This document shows, in pieces, positions 26,644-35,056 of a DNA stretch of 64,000 bases. Below the pieces are notes generated by a model, which did no database searches, was not told the DNA's origin, and saw nothing but the letters and a program-made list of their open reading frames with translations. Position numbers and translations under genes: made by a program. Positions within the stretch are counted from its first letter, which is position 1. Every line of letters starts with the position of its first letter. Source of the DNA: Bacteroidaceae bacterium (lineage in GTDB: Bacteria > Bacteroidota > Bacteroidia > Bacteroidales > Bacteroidaceae); NCBI GenBank assembly GCA_902362375.1, contig CABIVS010000002.1, positions 394,757-458,756 on the forward strand. Direction: 5' to 3'.

Positions 26644-27291
26644 TTATTCGTCTTTTATTCGGAAGTAGAATTTATGATTTTCGAATACAGGTTCCACAAT
26701 ATCATAACGAACAAATTTGGCGAGCAGATGTTCAGCGGCACGTCGTGAAAGTCCGGTTTGGCGACAGTAACGGTTGAGTGAGAGTAAAGTTCCGTGTTCC
26801 AGTTGGTCGAGCAGGAGCTGTTCACGTTCGGTGTAGCGGATGAGTTCTCCACGGGGACTATCGCTCTGTTGCCATACGCGGAGATGTATGGGAGTTGCCA
26901 GAATATTTTCGTCCTTGATGCGGAGATAGGCTAGGGGCTTTCCGGTTTCGTCCTTGGCATAAACCGGTTTATGTGGAGTCTCTTCGATGGTTGCCACTAA
27001 CACTTGCCGTCCTTCCACAATGTATGTTTGCAGAGAATATTCCACTTCCGGCACGCAATAAAGTTGTGCTGCGGCTTCAATCATATATTTTTCTTCTTCG
27101 GAGCGTACTCCTGCAATTTTACCATTGTCTTTAACGCCAATAAGTAATCGTCCTCCGTCCGTGTTGGCAAAAGCCGAAAGTGTTTTGGCAATTTTGCGTG
27201 CGTCGGAAATTTCGAATTTAAAATCCTGTTGCTGGTGCTCTCCTTCAGCAATCAGTGCATGTATATAATCGGTATCAGTAAGCGGTTTCAT
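26644..27291 (-). CDS. AlbA_2 (Schlafen-like) domain protein
   Basis: 215 residues. N-terminal AlbA_2/AAA_4 domain: EGEHQQQDFKFEISDARKIA near residue 16, AFANTDGGRLLIGVKDNGKI near residue 41, and YLRIKDENILAT near residue 130 are typical. The last 60 residues look like a winged helix-turn-helix (LLDQLEHGTLLSLNRYCRQT, LSRRAAEHLLAKFVRYDIV). Probably a DNA- or RNA-binding regulator; target unknown. Its -7 element lies 5 nt before the ATG (27297-27304), suggesting a leaderless mRNA. Confidence 0.85.
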   Translation of the reverse strand: MKPLTDTDYIHALIAEGEHQQQDFKFEISDARKIAKTLSAFANTDGGRLLIGVKDNGKIAGVRSEEEKYMIEAAAQLYCVPEVEYSLQTYIVEGRQVLVATIEETPHKPVYAKDETGKPLAYLRIKDENILATPIHLRVWQQSDSPRGELIRYTEREQLLLDQLEHGTLLSLNRYCRQTGLSRRAAEHLLAKFVRYDIVEPVFENHKFYFRIKDE

Positions 27292-27296
27292 GGCTA

Positions 27297-27304
27297 CAAA
27301 GGTA
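27297..27304 (-). promoter_or_regulatory. -7 promoter element for the AlbA_2 gene, leaderless geometry
   Basis: TACCTTTG on the minus strand with 5 nt between it and the ATG at 27291. Confidence 0.6.
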
Positions 27305-27397
27305 GGTAAAATTGATAAAAAGTCCTTTTTTTAGATATTTTTCGAAGATTATTTCAAAAAAAATATTGATTTTATGCTTTTATTTCGGGAAACAGTG

Positions 27398-27405
27398 TAT
27401 TTTTG
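27398..27405 (+). promoter_or_regulatory. -7 promoter element for the histone H1-like gene
   Basis: TATTTTTG followed by CGGC, 33 nt before the ATG at 27439. It shows that the in-frame ATG-like codon at 27403 cannot be the start. Confidence 0.6.
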
Positions 27406-27438
27406 CGGCACATTATTAACGAAAAAAATAAAAGGATT

Positions 27439-27615
27439 ATGAAAGAATTGGTAGAAAAGGTAGCAGCTCTTTATGCTGACTTCTCAAAAGATGCTAACGC
27501 ACAGATCGAAAACGGTAACAAAGCAGCAGGAACTCGTGCTCGTAAGGCTTCTTTGGAAATCGAAAAAGCAATGAAAGAATTCCGTAAAGCATCTTTGGAA
27601 GCTTCTAAGAAATAA
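27439..27615 (+). CDS. Histone H1-like (Hc1) DNA-associated protein, 58 aa
   Basis: 58 residues: MKELVEKVAALYADFSKD, then NKAAGTRARKASLEIEKAMK and FRKASLEASKK. A short, Lys/Ala-rich, wholly helical protein of the Bacteroidetes histone H1-like family, thought to coat the nucleoid. Start at 27439, which has aaagga before it, well placed after the promoter at 27398. Strong terminator follows at 27649. The strong promoter, clean SD and tight terminator suggest high expression. Confidence 0.88.
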   Translation: MKELVEKVAALYADFSKDANAQIENGNKAAGTRARKASLEIEKAMKEFRKASLEASKK

Positions 27616-27648
27616 TAGTTAGAAGACTACTAAGATATCAGAAAAAAG

Positions 27649-27683
27649 AGAGGGCATATCGCTTCACGATATGCCCTCTTTTG
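27649..27683 (+). terminator. Rho-independent terminator of the histone-like gene
   Basis: Perfect 13-bp stem (agagggcatatcg at 27649-27661 with cgatatgccctct at 27667-27679), loop cttca, then a short T run. Confidence 0.9.
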
Positions 27684-27853
27684 GGTTTAATGTGGAATGA
27701 GTTTTAATTGTTTTAGTACAGATAGTGACAATTGTTTAAGTAGAAAGGGGTATCTTTGTATGTAGCAATTCATTGCATGACTCGTGAAGAAACGACTGAT
27801 AAGGTTTTAATATAGTATTGATTCATATTGAATATCTATCTCAAATTAAATCG

Positions 27854-27861
27854 TATATTTG
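27854..27861 (+). promoter_or_regulatory. -7 promoter element for the radical SAM/DUF4130 pair
   Basis: TATATTTG matches TAnnTTTG; 21 nt before the ATG at 27883. The TTG at 27859 that could extend the frame lies inside it. Confidence 0.6.
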
Positions 27862-27882
27862 CGAAAAGAATCAAGATTGGGA

Positions 27883-29154
27883 ATGATGAACGAAAACGTC
27901 TTAGCTAAACTGAAGATACTTGCAGAATCTGCCAAATACGATGTTTCCTGTTCTTCCAGTGGTACGGTGCGTTCCAATAAGCCGGGAACGCTGGGAAACA
28001 CTGTGGGAGGATGGGGGATATGCCATAGTTTTGCCGAGGACGGGCGGTGTATCTCGCTATTGAAAATCATGCTTACCAATTATTGCATTTACGATTGTGC
28101 CTATTGCGTCAACCGCCGTAGCAACGATCTTCCCCGCGCTACTTTTTCCGTTTCGGAGTTGGTGGAGCTGACGATGGAATTCTACCGTCGTAATTATATC
28201 GAAGGGTTGTTTCTTAGTTCCGGAGTGGTCCGTAATCCGGACTATACCATGGAGAGACTTGTGCGTGTAGCCAAAGATTTGCGGCAAGTGTACCGTTTTA
28301 ACGGTTATATCCATCTCAAGAGTATTCCCGGAGCCAGTCGCGAATTGGTGAATGAAGCCGGGTTGTATGCCGATCGCCTTAGTGTCAACGTCGAAATTCC
28401 CAAAGAAGAAAACCTGAAACTTCTGGCGCCGGAGAAGGATCACAAAAGCGTATTTGCTCCGATGAAATACATTCAACAAGGCGTGTTGGAGAGCAAAGAA
28501 GAACGGCAGAAGTTTCGCCACGCACCCCGTTTCGCACCTGCAGGACAAAGTACCCAAGTGATTGTGGGAGCTACCTCCGAATCAGATAAAGATATTCTTT
28601 TTCTTTCGTCGGCACTTTACGGGCGCCCTACCATGAAACGTGTCTATTACTCGGGCTACGTCTCTGTGAATACGTATGATAAGCGCCTTCCGGCATTGAA
28701 ACAGCCGCCTTTAGTACGTGAAAACCGGCTCTATCAGGCTGACTGGTTATTGCGTTTTTATCAATTCAAGGTAGATGAGATTGTGGATGATTCCTATCCG
28801 GATCTCGATCTCGAGATAGACCCGAAACTCTCGTGGGCTTTGCGCCATCCCGAACAGTTCCCTGTCGACATTAATAAGGCGGACTACGAAATGTTGCTCC
28901 GTGTGCCGGGAGTAGGGGTGAAGTCTGCGAAACTAATTGTTGCTTCCCGTCGTTTTTCGCGGCTGGGATTTTATGAACTGAAGAAGATAGGAGTAGTAAT
29001 GAAGAAAGCGCAATATTTCATCACTTGCAAAGAACTGCCTCTCCAGATGCAGACGGTGAACGAACTTTCTCCGCAACGGGTACGCAGTCTGTTGTTGCCG
29101 AAACCGAAAAAGAAAGTGGATGAGCGGCAGTTGTTGCTTGATTTTGGCGAATAA
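27883..29154 (+). CDS. Putative DNA modification/repair radical SAM protein (TIGR03916 type)
   Basis: About 423 residues (M at 27883 or 27886). LKIMLTNYCIYDCAYCVNRR near residue 62 has the C-x3-C-x2-C cluster motif. GLFLSSGVVRNPDYTMERL near 107 and HLKSIPGASRELV near 146 are typical of this group. A helix-hairpin-helix DNA-binding motif lies near the C-terminus (LLRVPGVGVKSAKLIVASRR, near residue 338). The next gene encodes DUF4130, its known partner; in other bacteria DUF4130 is fused to a uracil-DNA-glycosylase-like (UdgX) domain. A DNA-repair or base-modification role is inferred. Confidence 0.88.
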   Translation: MMNENVLAKLKILAESAKYDVSCSSSGTVRSNKPGTLGNTVGGWGICHSFAEDGRCISLLKIMLTNYCIYDCAYCVNRRSNDLPRATFSVSELVELTMEFYRRNYIEGLFLSSGVVRNPDYTMERLVRVAKDLRQVYRFNGYIHLKSIPGASRELVNEAGLYADRLSVNVEIPKEENLKLLAPEKDHKSVFAPMKYIQQGVLESKEERQKFRHAPRFAPAGQSTQVIVGATSESDKDILFLSSALYGRPTMKRVYYSGYVSVNTYDKRLPALKQPPLVRENRLYQADWLLRFYQFKVDEIVDDSYPDLDLEIDPKLSWALRHPEQFPVDINKADYEMLLRVPGVGVKSAKLIVASRRFSRLGFYELKKIGVVMKKAQYFITCKELPLQMQTVNELSPQRVRSLLLPKPKKKVDERQLLLDFGE

Positions 29155-29162
29155 GAATAATT

Positions 29163-29310
29163 TACTATTAGACGATTTACTATTTACTATTTAAGTTAGC
29201 ATTGTAAAATATCATGTATGCATCGGACGTTAATGATTTCAAAAGTGATACCAAGCGTAGATCGTCTAATAGTAACTTAAATAGTAAATTGTGAATTGTC
29301 TAATAGTAAA
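29163..29310 (+). repeat. Interleaved AT-rich inverted repeats upstream of the DUF4130 gene
   Basis: X (29163-29175, tactattagacga) pairs with X' (29262-29274). Y (29182-29198) pairs exactly with Y' (29273-29289). Order X-Y-X'-Y'. A further partial copy of X' (gtctaatagta, 29298-29308) ends 3 nt before the ATG at 29312. The spacer between the radical SAM gene and its partner is otherwise empty. Confidence 0.6.
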
Positions 29311-29311
29311 T

Positions 29312-30088
29312 ATGTTTAGTGTTTATATTTATGATAAAACCTTTGATGGGCTGCTGACGGCCGTGTTCGACGCCTATTTCCGCAAGACCTTTCCCGATGC
29401 TTTGCTGTCGGAAGGAGATGCTTTGCCTTTATTTTGTGATGAGCTGCATACGGTAGTGACCGATGAAGAAAAGGCCGGGCGTGTGTGGCGGGGATTGCAG
29501 AAGAAAGTTTCCTCTTCCGCTTTGGGTTGCCTCACGCAAAGTTGGCTGTCGGAACTTCCGGAAATAGGAATACTTATTTTTCGATATATCCGTAAAGCAA
29601 TTGATGCACCCCGCTCTATTGAAACCAACTTTGGTGATCCGGATGTTTTGCAATTAGCGCAAATATGGAAAAAAGTGGATGGCGAACGTGTGCACCTGAT
29701 GCAGTTTGTCCGTTTTCAGAAAGCTGCCGACGGTACATTCTTTGCCGCTTTCGAACCGCAGTATAATGCGCTCCCGCTGACCGTTCACCATTTCAAAGAT
29801 CGTTTTGCCGATCAGAAGTGGATTATTTACGACATGAAACGCCGTTACGGATTTTATTATGATTTGCAGGAGGTGACGACTATCTCGTTTGATGATGACA
29901 GCCGTGAATCCCATTTGATTACGGGGATGCTGGACGAAAGCCTGATGGACAAGGATGAGAAGCTTTTCCAACAACTTTGGAAGACATATTTCAAGGCCAT
30001 TTGTATCAAAGAACGCATGAATCCGAGAAAGCACAGGCAGGATATGCCTGTACGTTATTGGAAGTATCTGACGGAAAAGCAGAAGTAG
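29312..30088 (+). CDS. DUF4130/TIGR03915 SAM-linked DNA-metabolism protein
   Basis: 258 residues from the ATG at 29312. The N-terminus (FSVYIYDKTFDGLLTAVFDA) and the segments GDPDVLQLAQIWKKVDGERV and FVRFQKAADGTFFAAFEPQYN are typical, as is the late AICIKERMNPRKHRQDMP with its conserved basic cluster. In this order radical SAM-DUF4130 pairs are conserved in many bacteria. No catalytic motif is obvious; it probably acts with the radical SAM enzyme on DNA. Confidence 0.85.
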   Translation: MFSVYIYDKTFDGLLTAVFDAYFRKTFPDALLSEGDALPLFCDELHTVVTDEEKAGRVWRGLQKKVSSSALGCLTQSWLSELPEIGILIFRYIRKAIDAPRSIETNFGDPDVLQLAQIWKKVDGERVHLMQFVRFQKAADGTFFAAFEPQYNALPLTVHHFKDRFADQKWIIYDMKRRYGFYYDLQEVTTISFDDDSRESHLITGMLDESLMDKDEKLFQQLWKTYFKAICIKERMNPRKHRQDMPVRYWKYLTEKQK

Positions 30089-30120
30089 ATTTCCATTTTG
30101 GGAGAGGAGCGAAAGTCTGA

Positions 30121-30789
30121 CTATTCAATTCGCTGCACCGTTACATCCGGAAATTCCTGTATCAGCGAAAGCAGATGCCCTTCATCATTATTTCGTTTCG
30201 ACTTGATAACCATGGTAACCTGATAAGATTCTGTTTCGCCCGTGTGTAGCGTTTCCATCTCGTAAGAGACTATCAGGTAGTCTTTAGAGTTGAATCTGTC
30301 CGCTATCTGTTTCAGTATGTCTTTGTTGGGAGTTGAGAAAGAAACCATTGAGCTTTTCATTCCGATGCTTTTAAATAGATAGCTAAGTAGTTCCAGTCCG
30401 ACGAGGGTCAATATCGTGGCGGCAATGCTGATGGTGTACATTCCTGCACCTACCGCCAGGCCGATACCTGCTGTTGCCCAGATCCCTGCGGCGGTAGTCA
30501 GTCCGCGTACAATCTGTTTTTGAAAGATGATGGTTCCTGCACCGATAAACCCGATACCGCTGACAACCTGTGCCGCCACCCGACTGGGATCAAGTGTGAC
30601 ACTACTTTCTTTTATAATTTCCTGAAATCCGTATTGGGAAACAATCATAATCAAAGCACTACCTAGCGACACGAGAAAATGAGTGCGGTATCCGGCTTCT
30701 TTGGCACGGTATTCACGATCCAGTCCGATGATGGCTCCCAGTATTCCGGCAACCAATAAACGGATTACAAAATCCATATTCAACATCAT
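30121..30789 (-). CDS. MgtC/SapB-family membrane protein
   Basis: 222 residues from the ATG at 30789, chosen over upstream codons because aaggag lies 10 nt before it. Five membrane helices: FVIRLLVAGILGAIIGLDRE (family signature), RTHFLVSLGSALIMIVS, VSGIGFIGAGTIIF, GLTTAAGIWATAGIGLAVG and ISIAATILTLVGLELLSYL. A soluble C-terminal ACT-like domain follows. MgtC proteins are linked to growth at low magnesium and to ATP-synthase modulation. Single gene. Confidence 0.9.
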   Translation of the reverse strand: MMLNMDFVIRLLVAGILGAIIGLDREYRAKEAGYRTHFLVSLGSALIMIVSQYGFQEIIKESSVTLDPSRVAAQVVSGIGFIGAGTIIFQKQIVRGLTTAAGIWATAGIGLAVGAGMYTISIAATILTLVGLELLSYLFKSIGMKSSMVSFSTPNKDILKQIADRFNSKDYLIVSYEMETLHTGETESYQVTMVIKSKRNNDEGHLLSLIQEFPDVTVQRIE

Positions 30790-30963
30790 GTGTTCAATCT
30801 CCTTTCTGTTTTTTATTGTTTGTGGAAAAATGCTTAGGACTATAAATATACAATTATTTCCCCTTTTTGTATCAATCATTTAGCAATATTTGAACGTATC
30901 CAATTCATTTTATCGTATATTCGCAGATTCAAATAAATGTTTAATCCCGCGACCGAGCAAATA

Positions 30964-31332
30964 ATGAAGAAAAGATTTTTTTATATAATCAGCTTTCTGG
31001 TGATCTTCTGTATTGAGGTGTTGATAGCTTTGTATGTGCGCGACCGTTTCATACGTCCCTATGTCGGAGATATGCTGGTTGTAGTGCTGGTATATAGCTT
31101 TGTACGTATCTTTCTACCGACGGGGATTCCGCGGATGCCGTTTTATGTCTTTCTTTTTGCCTGTTTCGTAGAAGTGTTGCAATACTTCCAACTGGTGGAA
31201 ACATTGGGCGTTACGAACCGTGTAGCCCGAATTGTGCTGGGTTCTACGTTCGATTGGGGAGATATTGCCTGCTATGCTGTGGGATGCGTTTTCATTGTCT
31301 TATTCGAGCATTTCGTCCGGCGTAGATCATAG
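30964..31332 (+). CDS. DUF2809 small membrane protein
   Basis: About 122 residues (ATG at 30964; 30937 is an alternative). Four hydrophobic helices with the family signature RPYVGDMLVVVLVYSFVRIF (near residues 27-46) and a late STFDWGDIACYAVGC. DUF2809 proteins are small integral membrane proteins of unknown function. It is convergent with the ion-channel gene, 5 nt from its stop. Confidence 0.8.
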   Translation: MKKRFFYIISFLVIFCIEVLIALYVRDRFIRPYVGDMLVVVLVYSFVRIFLPTGIPRMPFYVFLFACFVEVLQYFQLVETLGVTNRVARIVLGSTFDWGDIACYAVGCVFIVLFEHFVRRRS

Positions 31333-31337
31333 AGGAC

Positions 31338-32207
31338 TTATTTCTCTTCCGCTTTGGTTTCGGATGGGTCCAGGCTGTGGCCGCAATATTTGCAAAACTC
31401 TGCATTATCTTCGTGTCCGGAGCGATGGCAGTTGGGACATTCTTTGTCTCTCCTGCGTTTATACTCTTTCATCATGGAGGCAGATACGATACCTGTGGGT
31501 ACGGCGATAATCGTGTAACCGATTAGCATGACACAGGCGGAAAGGAATTTTCCGAGGCCGGTGGCGGGAGTAATATCTCCATAACCTACGGTAGTCATGG
31601 TGACGATAGCCCAATAGATGCTGTTCGGGATATTGTTGAACTGGGAGTTGGGTTGCGTTCCTTCAATCATATACATTAGCGTTCCGATGGAAGTCACCAG
31701 AATGACGACAAACAAGAAGAACACTGCAATCTTCTTACTACTTTCACGCAAGGCAGTGAGCAGCCGTTCCCCCTCATTCAGAAAGTTGAAAAGCTTGAAG
31801 ACGCGGAACACACGTATCAGGCGGAAGGCGCGGATGATGAGTAGATAGCGGGCGCCCGGAAAAAGCAGACCGATGTAAAGAGGCAGCGTGGCCAATAGGT
31901 CTACGATACCGAAAAAGCTGAATATGTATTTCCGGGGACGGGGTGAACAGTAAATCCTCGTCAGATATTCGAAAGTAAAAAAGCCGGTGAAAAGGAACTC
32001 CATAATGACGAACGGAGTCGTCAGATAGGTGGGAAGTCCTTTCAGGCTTTCGATGATAACGAGCAATACGCTGACCAGAATACAGCCGATAAGAATCACG
32101 TCGAACAATTTCCCGGCAGGGGTGTCCGATTCGAAGATGATGACGTACAACTTTCGTTTCAGTTTCTCGTCATGCAAAAAAAGATGGATTCTTTCTTTCA
32201 GTTTCAT
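31338..32207 (-). CDS. Voltage-gated potassium channel with C-terminal zinc ribbon
   Basis: 289 residues, Kv-type. Six membrane segments; S4 sensor RYLLIIRAFRLIRVFRVFKL near residue 120; pore loop with the selectivity filter TVGYGD near residue 207. The cytoplasmic tail ends with a small zinc ribbon (CPNCHRSG then CKYCGHSL, near residues 257-281), which may sense metal or assemble subunits. It follows the transglycosylase gene after 38 nt on the same strand and may be co-transcribed. Confidence 0.92.
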   Translation of the reverse strand: MKLKERIHLFLHDEKLKRKLYVIIFESDTPAGKLFDVILIGCILVSVLLVIIESLKGLPTYLTTPFVIMEFLFTGFFTFEYLTRIYCSPRPRKYIFSFFGIVDLLATLPLYIGLLFPGARYLLIIRAFRLIRVFRVFKLFNFLNEGERLLTALRESSKKIAVFFLFVVILVTSIGTLMYMIEGTQPNSQFNNIPNSIYWAIVTMTTVGYGDITPATGLGKFLSACVMLIGYTIIAVPTGIVSASMMKEYKRRRDKECPNCHRSGHEDNAEFCKYCGHSLDPSETKAEEK

Positions 32208-32245
32208 ATCAATAGTGTTTGGCCGGAATTAAAGAAAAAGCCTTT

Positions 32246-33226
32246 TTAGTCGATGACCCACTGTTTATTATAGGCAACGGTTTTTTGCGGGTTGTAATAC
32301 ATTCCCTCTTGTGTAGGAATATAGAGAATGTATGTCTTTCCGGTCTTGTTTTTCAATGAAGTGTCGCGCAGCCAGGGATTGGCATCACGGAGTTGGGCAT
32401 AGGCGATTCCCTGTGACTTTGCGTAGTCGTTCAGATCGTCGATAGAAGTGTTGACGGTTACCTCTTTATAAGGAATAGGCGGATACAGATGTTCCCGTTT
32501 CAAGAGGAATCCGTAACGTTGCGGGTTATTGAATATCTCTTTGGCTGCCAGCAGGCGGAACATATAGCGGGAAGTTTCCTCTACCAGCCATAAGTCCATG
32601 GCATGATTTGCCAACTGCTTTTCGAGTTGGGAGGAGATACGTCCCTGTCCGGCGTTATAGGCAGCAGAGACAGCCATCCAGTCGCCATATTTGGCATACG
32701 CTTGTTTGAAGTATTTGCAGGCGGCAACGGTTGCTTTTTCAATATGGTAACGCTCGTCTACGTTATCGTTCACTTCCAGCCCGAATTCCCGTCCGGTGGC
32801 AGGCATAAATTGCCACAGACCCGCTGCTCCTGCCGGAGAGCGTGCAATGTTGTTCAGGTTGCTTTCGATGACCATCAGGTATTTGAAGTCATCGGGAATG
32901 CTGTTTGCTTTCAGTATCGGTTCCACGATGGGGAAGTAACGGTTGGCACGCTTTATCAATAGCATGGTGGTGGAATGCATATAGGTGAAGGCCATCATCT
33001 CGCGGTCCATCCGTTCGCGGCGGTCGTAGCGCCGGAGATCAATCGTTTCCCCGTCGAAGGTGACTTGTGTGGGAACGGTAGGCGGAGTAACGCAATACGG
33101 CACTTCCGATTTAGCGGAATGTTGTTCGTTCACTTGGCTGCTGCCTGTCAATACAGGGATGGAAGCACCGATGCAAAATACTAATATAAGTGTAAGAATA
33201 TAGTTGATTTTCATTCGTCTTTTCAT
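32246..33226 (-). CDS. Membrane-bound lytic transglycosylase (MltD-like)
   Basis: 326 residues. An N-terminal signal or anchor (INYILTLILVFCIGASIPVL) is followed by an SLT (family 23) domain: KYLMVIESNLNNIARSPAGA holds the catalytic Glu near residue 122, and GLWQFMPATGREFGL and AAYNAGQGRI are typical. The last about 60 residues resemble LysM-like or post-LysM peptidoglycan-binding segments (LNDYAKSQGIAYAQLRDANP). Cleaves murein between MurNAc and GlcNAc. Promoter at 33269-33298. Confidence 0.93.
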   Translation of the reverse strand: MKRRMKINYILTLILVFCIGASIPVLTGSSQVNEQHSAKSEVPYCVTPPTVPTQVTFDGETIDLRRYDRRERMDREMMAFTYMHSTTMLLIKRANRYFPIVEPILKANSIPDDFKYLMVIESNLNNIARSPAGAAGLWQFMPATGREFGLEVNDNVDERYHIEKATVAACKYFKQAYAKYGDWMAVSAAYNAGQGRISSQLEKQLANHAMDLWLVEETSRYMFRLLAAKEIFNNPQRYGFLLKREHLYPPIPYKEVTVNTSIDDLNDYAKSQGIAYAQLRDANPWLRDTSLKNKTGKTYILYIPTQEGMYYNPQKTVAYNKQWVID

Positions 33227-33268
33227 TTTATAACCTTTTTGGATGCTTCAATGTTTAAGTCTACCTTG

Positions 33269-33298
33269 CAAAGATAACCTCATTTTGCCTTTTTCAAA
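33269..33298 (-). promoter_or_regulatory. Promoter of the lytic transglycosylase gene
   Basis: -7 element TATCTTTG (33276-33269) and -33 element TTTG (33298-33295), 18 nt apart. Confidence 0.65.
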
Positions 33299-33356
33299 GA
33301 ACTTTTCTTGCATTTTATACGTTTTTCTAATAGAGTTAAATAAACAATGAATCAAG

Positions 33357-34670
33357 ATGAATATAGCAATGACCGGAGCTACCGGATATATCGGTAAACA
33401 TCTTTCTAATTATCTCACAGAAAAGGGCGGACACCGGATCATTCCTCTGGGAAGGTCGATGTTTCGCGAAGGTATGTCCGGTTATTTGATTCAGACATTG
33501 ACCCATTGCGATGTTGTCATCAATCTGGCAGGTGCACCTATCAATAAGCGTTGGACACCGGAATATAAACAGGAGCTTTTCAATAGTCGTATTGTCGTAA
33601 CCAATCGTATTATCCGCGCTTTAAACGCAGTCAAGACGAAACCGAAACTGATGATTTCGGCTTCCGCCGTAGGCTATTATCCTTCGGAAGCGGAGGTGGA
33701 CGAATATACCCGTACCCGTGGAGAAGGCTTTCTGTCCGATCTTTGCTATGCGTGGGAAAAAGAGGCGAAACACTGTCCCGAACCTACAAGGCTTGTTATC
33801 ACACGCTTCGGCGTAGTGCTTTCTCCGGATGGGGGAGCGATGCAGCAGATGCTTCGTCCTTTACAGGCCACAAAGATAGCCACCGCCATTGGTCCCGGTA
33901 CGCAAGCTTTTCCATGGATATCGATACACGACCTTTGTCGTGCAATGGAATTCTTTATCACTCACGAAGAAACACGTGGTGTATACAACTTGGTTGCCCC
34001 GCAACAGATCTCGCAAAATGCTTTCACCCATGCGATGGGAAAGGCTTATCAGGCATGGACAACGATTGTGGTTCCTCAAAAAGTTTTCCGAATCTTATAT
34101 GGTGAAGCTGCCTCTTTCCTGACTGCCGGTCAGAGAGTCCGCCCTACGCGTCTGACGGAAGCGGGATTTCATTTCTCCATTTCCAATGTCGAACGTCTTT
34201 TCAGAGGTACGGATCACAGTACGGTTACCTCTCTCGACCTGCACCGGTATATGGGACTCTGGTATGAAATAGCCCGTTACGAGAACCGTTTTGAACATGG
34301 ACTTGTAGACGTCACGGCTACTTACACGCTTCGTCCCGACGGCATGATTCGTGTAGAGAACCGGGGATGCAAACGTAATTCTCCTTACGACATCTGCAAG
34401 ACTGCCAACGGACACGCCAAGATACCCGATCCCGCACAGCCGGGTAAACTGAAAGTGTCTTTCTTCCTTAGCTTCTATTCTGACTATTACGTCTTGGAGC
34501 TGGATGAAGAGAATTATAACTATGCTTTGGTAGGTAGTAGTACCGATAAATATCTCTGGATACTAAGCCGTACACCTCAACTGCCGGAAGCAATCAAGAA
34601 GAAACTCGTCACCGTTGCCGAACGCCGTGGATATGATACGAGTCAGTTGAAGTGGATTGACCAACTCTAA
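33357..34670 (+). CDS. Fusion of NAD-dependent epimerase (TIGR01777) and lipocalin
   Basis: 437 residues. Residues 1-285 are an SDR39U1/TIGR01777 epimerase: GATGYIGKHL with the NAD-binding Gly motif at 7-16, NLAGAPINKRW near 57, SASAVGYYPSE near 100 with the active-site Tyr, and RPTRLTEAGFHF near 259-270 (the usual C-terminus of the family). Residues 292-437 are a bacterial lipocalin (Blc-like): LDLHRYMGLWYEIARYENRF near 291-310, GKLKVSFFLSFYSDYYVLEL and KYLWILSRTPQLP. Lipocalins of this type are usually separate outer-membrane lipoproteins; here there is no signal peptide, so it must be cytoplasmic. No frameshift separates the parts. Confidence 0.92.
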   Translation: MNIAMTGATGYIGKHLSNYLTEKGGHRIIPLGRSMFREGMSGYLIQTLTHCDVVINLAGAPINKRWTPEYKQELFNSRIVVTNRIIRALNAVKTKPKLMISASAVGYYPSEAEVDEYTRTRGEGFLSDLCYAWEKEAKHCPEPTRLVITRFGVVLSPDGGAMQQMLRPLQATKIATAIGPGTQAFPWISIHDLCRAMEFFITHEETRGVYNLVAPQQISQNAFTHAMGKAYQAWTTIVVPQKVFRILYGEAASFLTAGQRVRPTRLTEAGFHFSISNVERLFRGTDHSTVTSLDLHRYMGLWYEIARYENRFEHGLVDVTATYTLRPDGMIRVENRGCKRNSPYDICKTANGHAKIPDPAQPGKLKVSFFLSFYSDYYVLELDEENYNYALVGSSTDKYLWILSRTPQLPEAIKKKLVTVAERRGYDTSQLKWIDQL

Positions 34671-34751
34671 TCCCAATCCCTGCTAATAACCCAAGATTAT
34701 TTTGCAAGAGTACTCAACGAACAATAAGCCAACTTTAAAGTAACAGAAATT

Positions 34752-35015
34752 ATGGATTACGAAATTATTCATCAGCCCGAACAAAAATTGTTCAAGACAG
34801 AAGTAGACGGTCGCACCGCCTTTGTAGAATATCGCCTGATAGGTGATTCTCTTGATATTATCCATACAATTGTACCCCGTCCGGTAGAAGGCCGCGGAAT
34901 AGCTGCTGCACTGGTGAAAGCTGCTTACGGCTACGCATTGGCCAACGGGATGAAACCGAAAGCAACCTGCTCGTATGCGGTGAAATGGTTAGAACGCCAT
35001 CCGGAACTGGTATAA
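34752..35015 (+). CDS. Small GNAT-family N-acetyltransferase (YjdJ-like)
   Basis: 87 residues, the compact YjdJ type. VPRPVEGRGIAAALVKAAYG (residues 38-57) holds the acetyl-CoA-binding GRGIAAAL loop, with KATCSYAVKWLERHPE at the C-terminus (conserved C-Y-x-W). Reaction is acetyl transfer; substrate unknown. Separated by 81 nt from the fusion gene and convergent with the hybrid kinase. Confidence 0.88.
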   Translation: MDYEIIHQPEQKLFKTEVDGRTAFVEYRLIGDSLDIIHTIVPRPVEGRGIAAALVKAAYGYALANGMKPKATCSYAVKWLERHPELV

Positions 35016-35056
35016 ACCGTTGTCCGGATGACGTTATCAGAATTGTTTGTGCTTTA

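Noticed and set aside
27859..27882. Upstream TTG start for the radical SAM gene
   Set aside because: The codon lies inside the -7 element TATATTTG, so it would not be in the mRNA.
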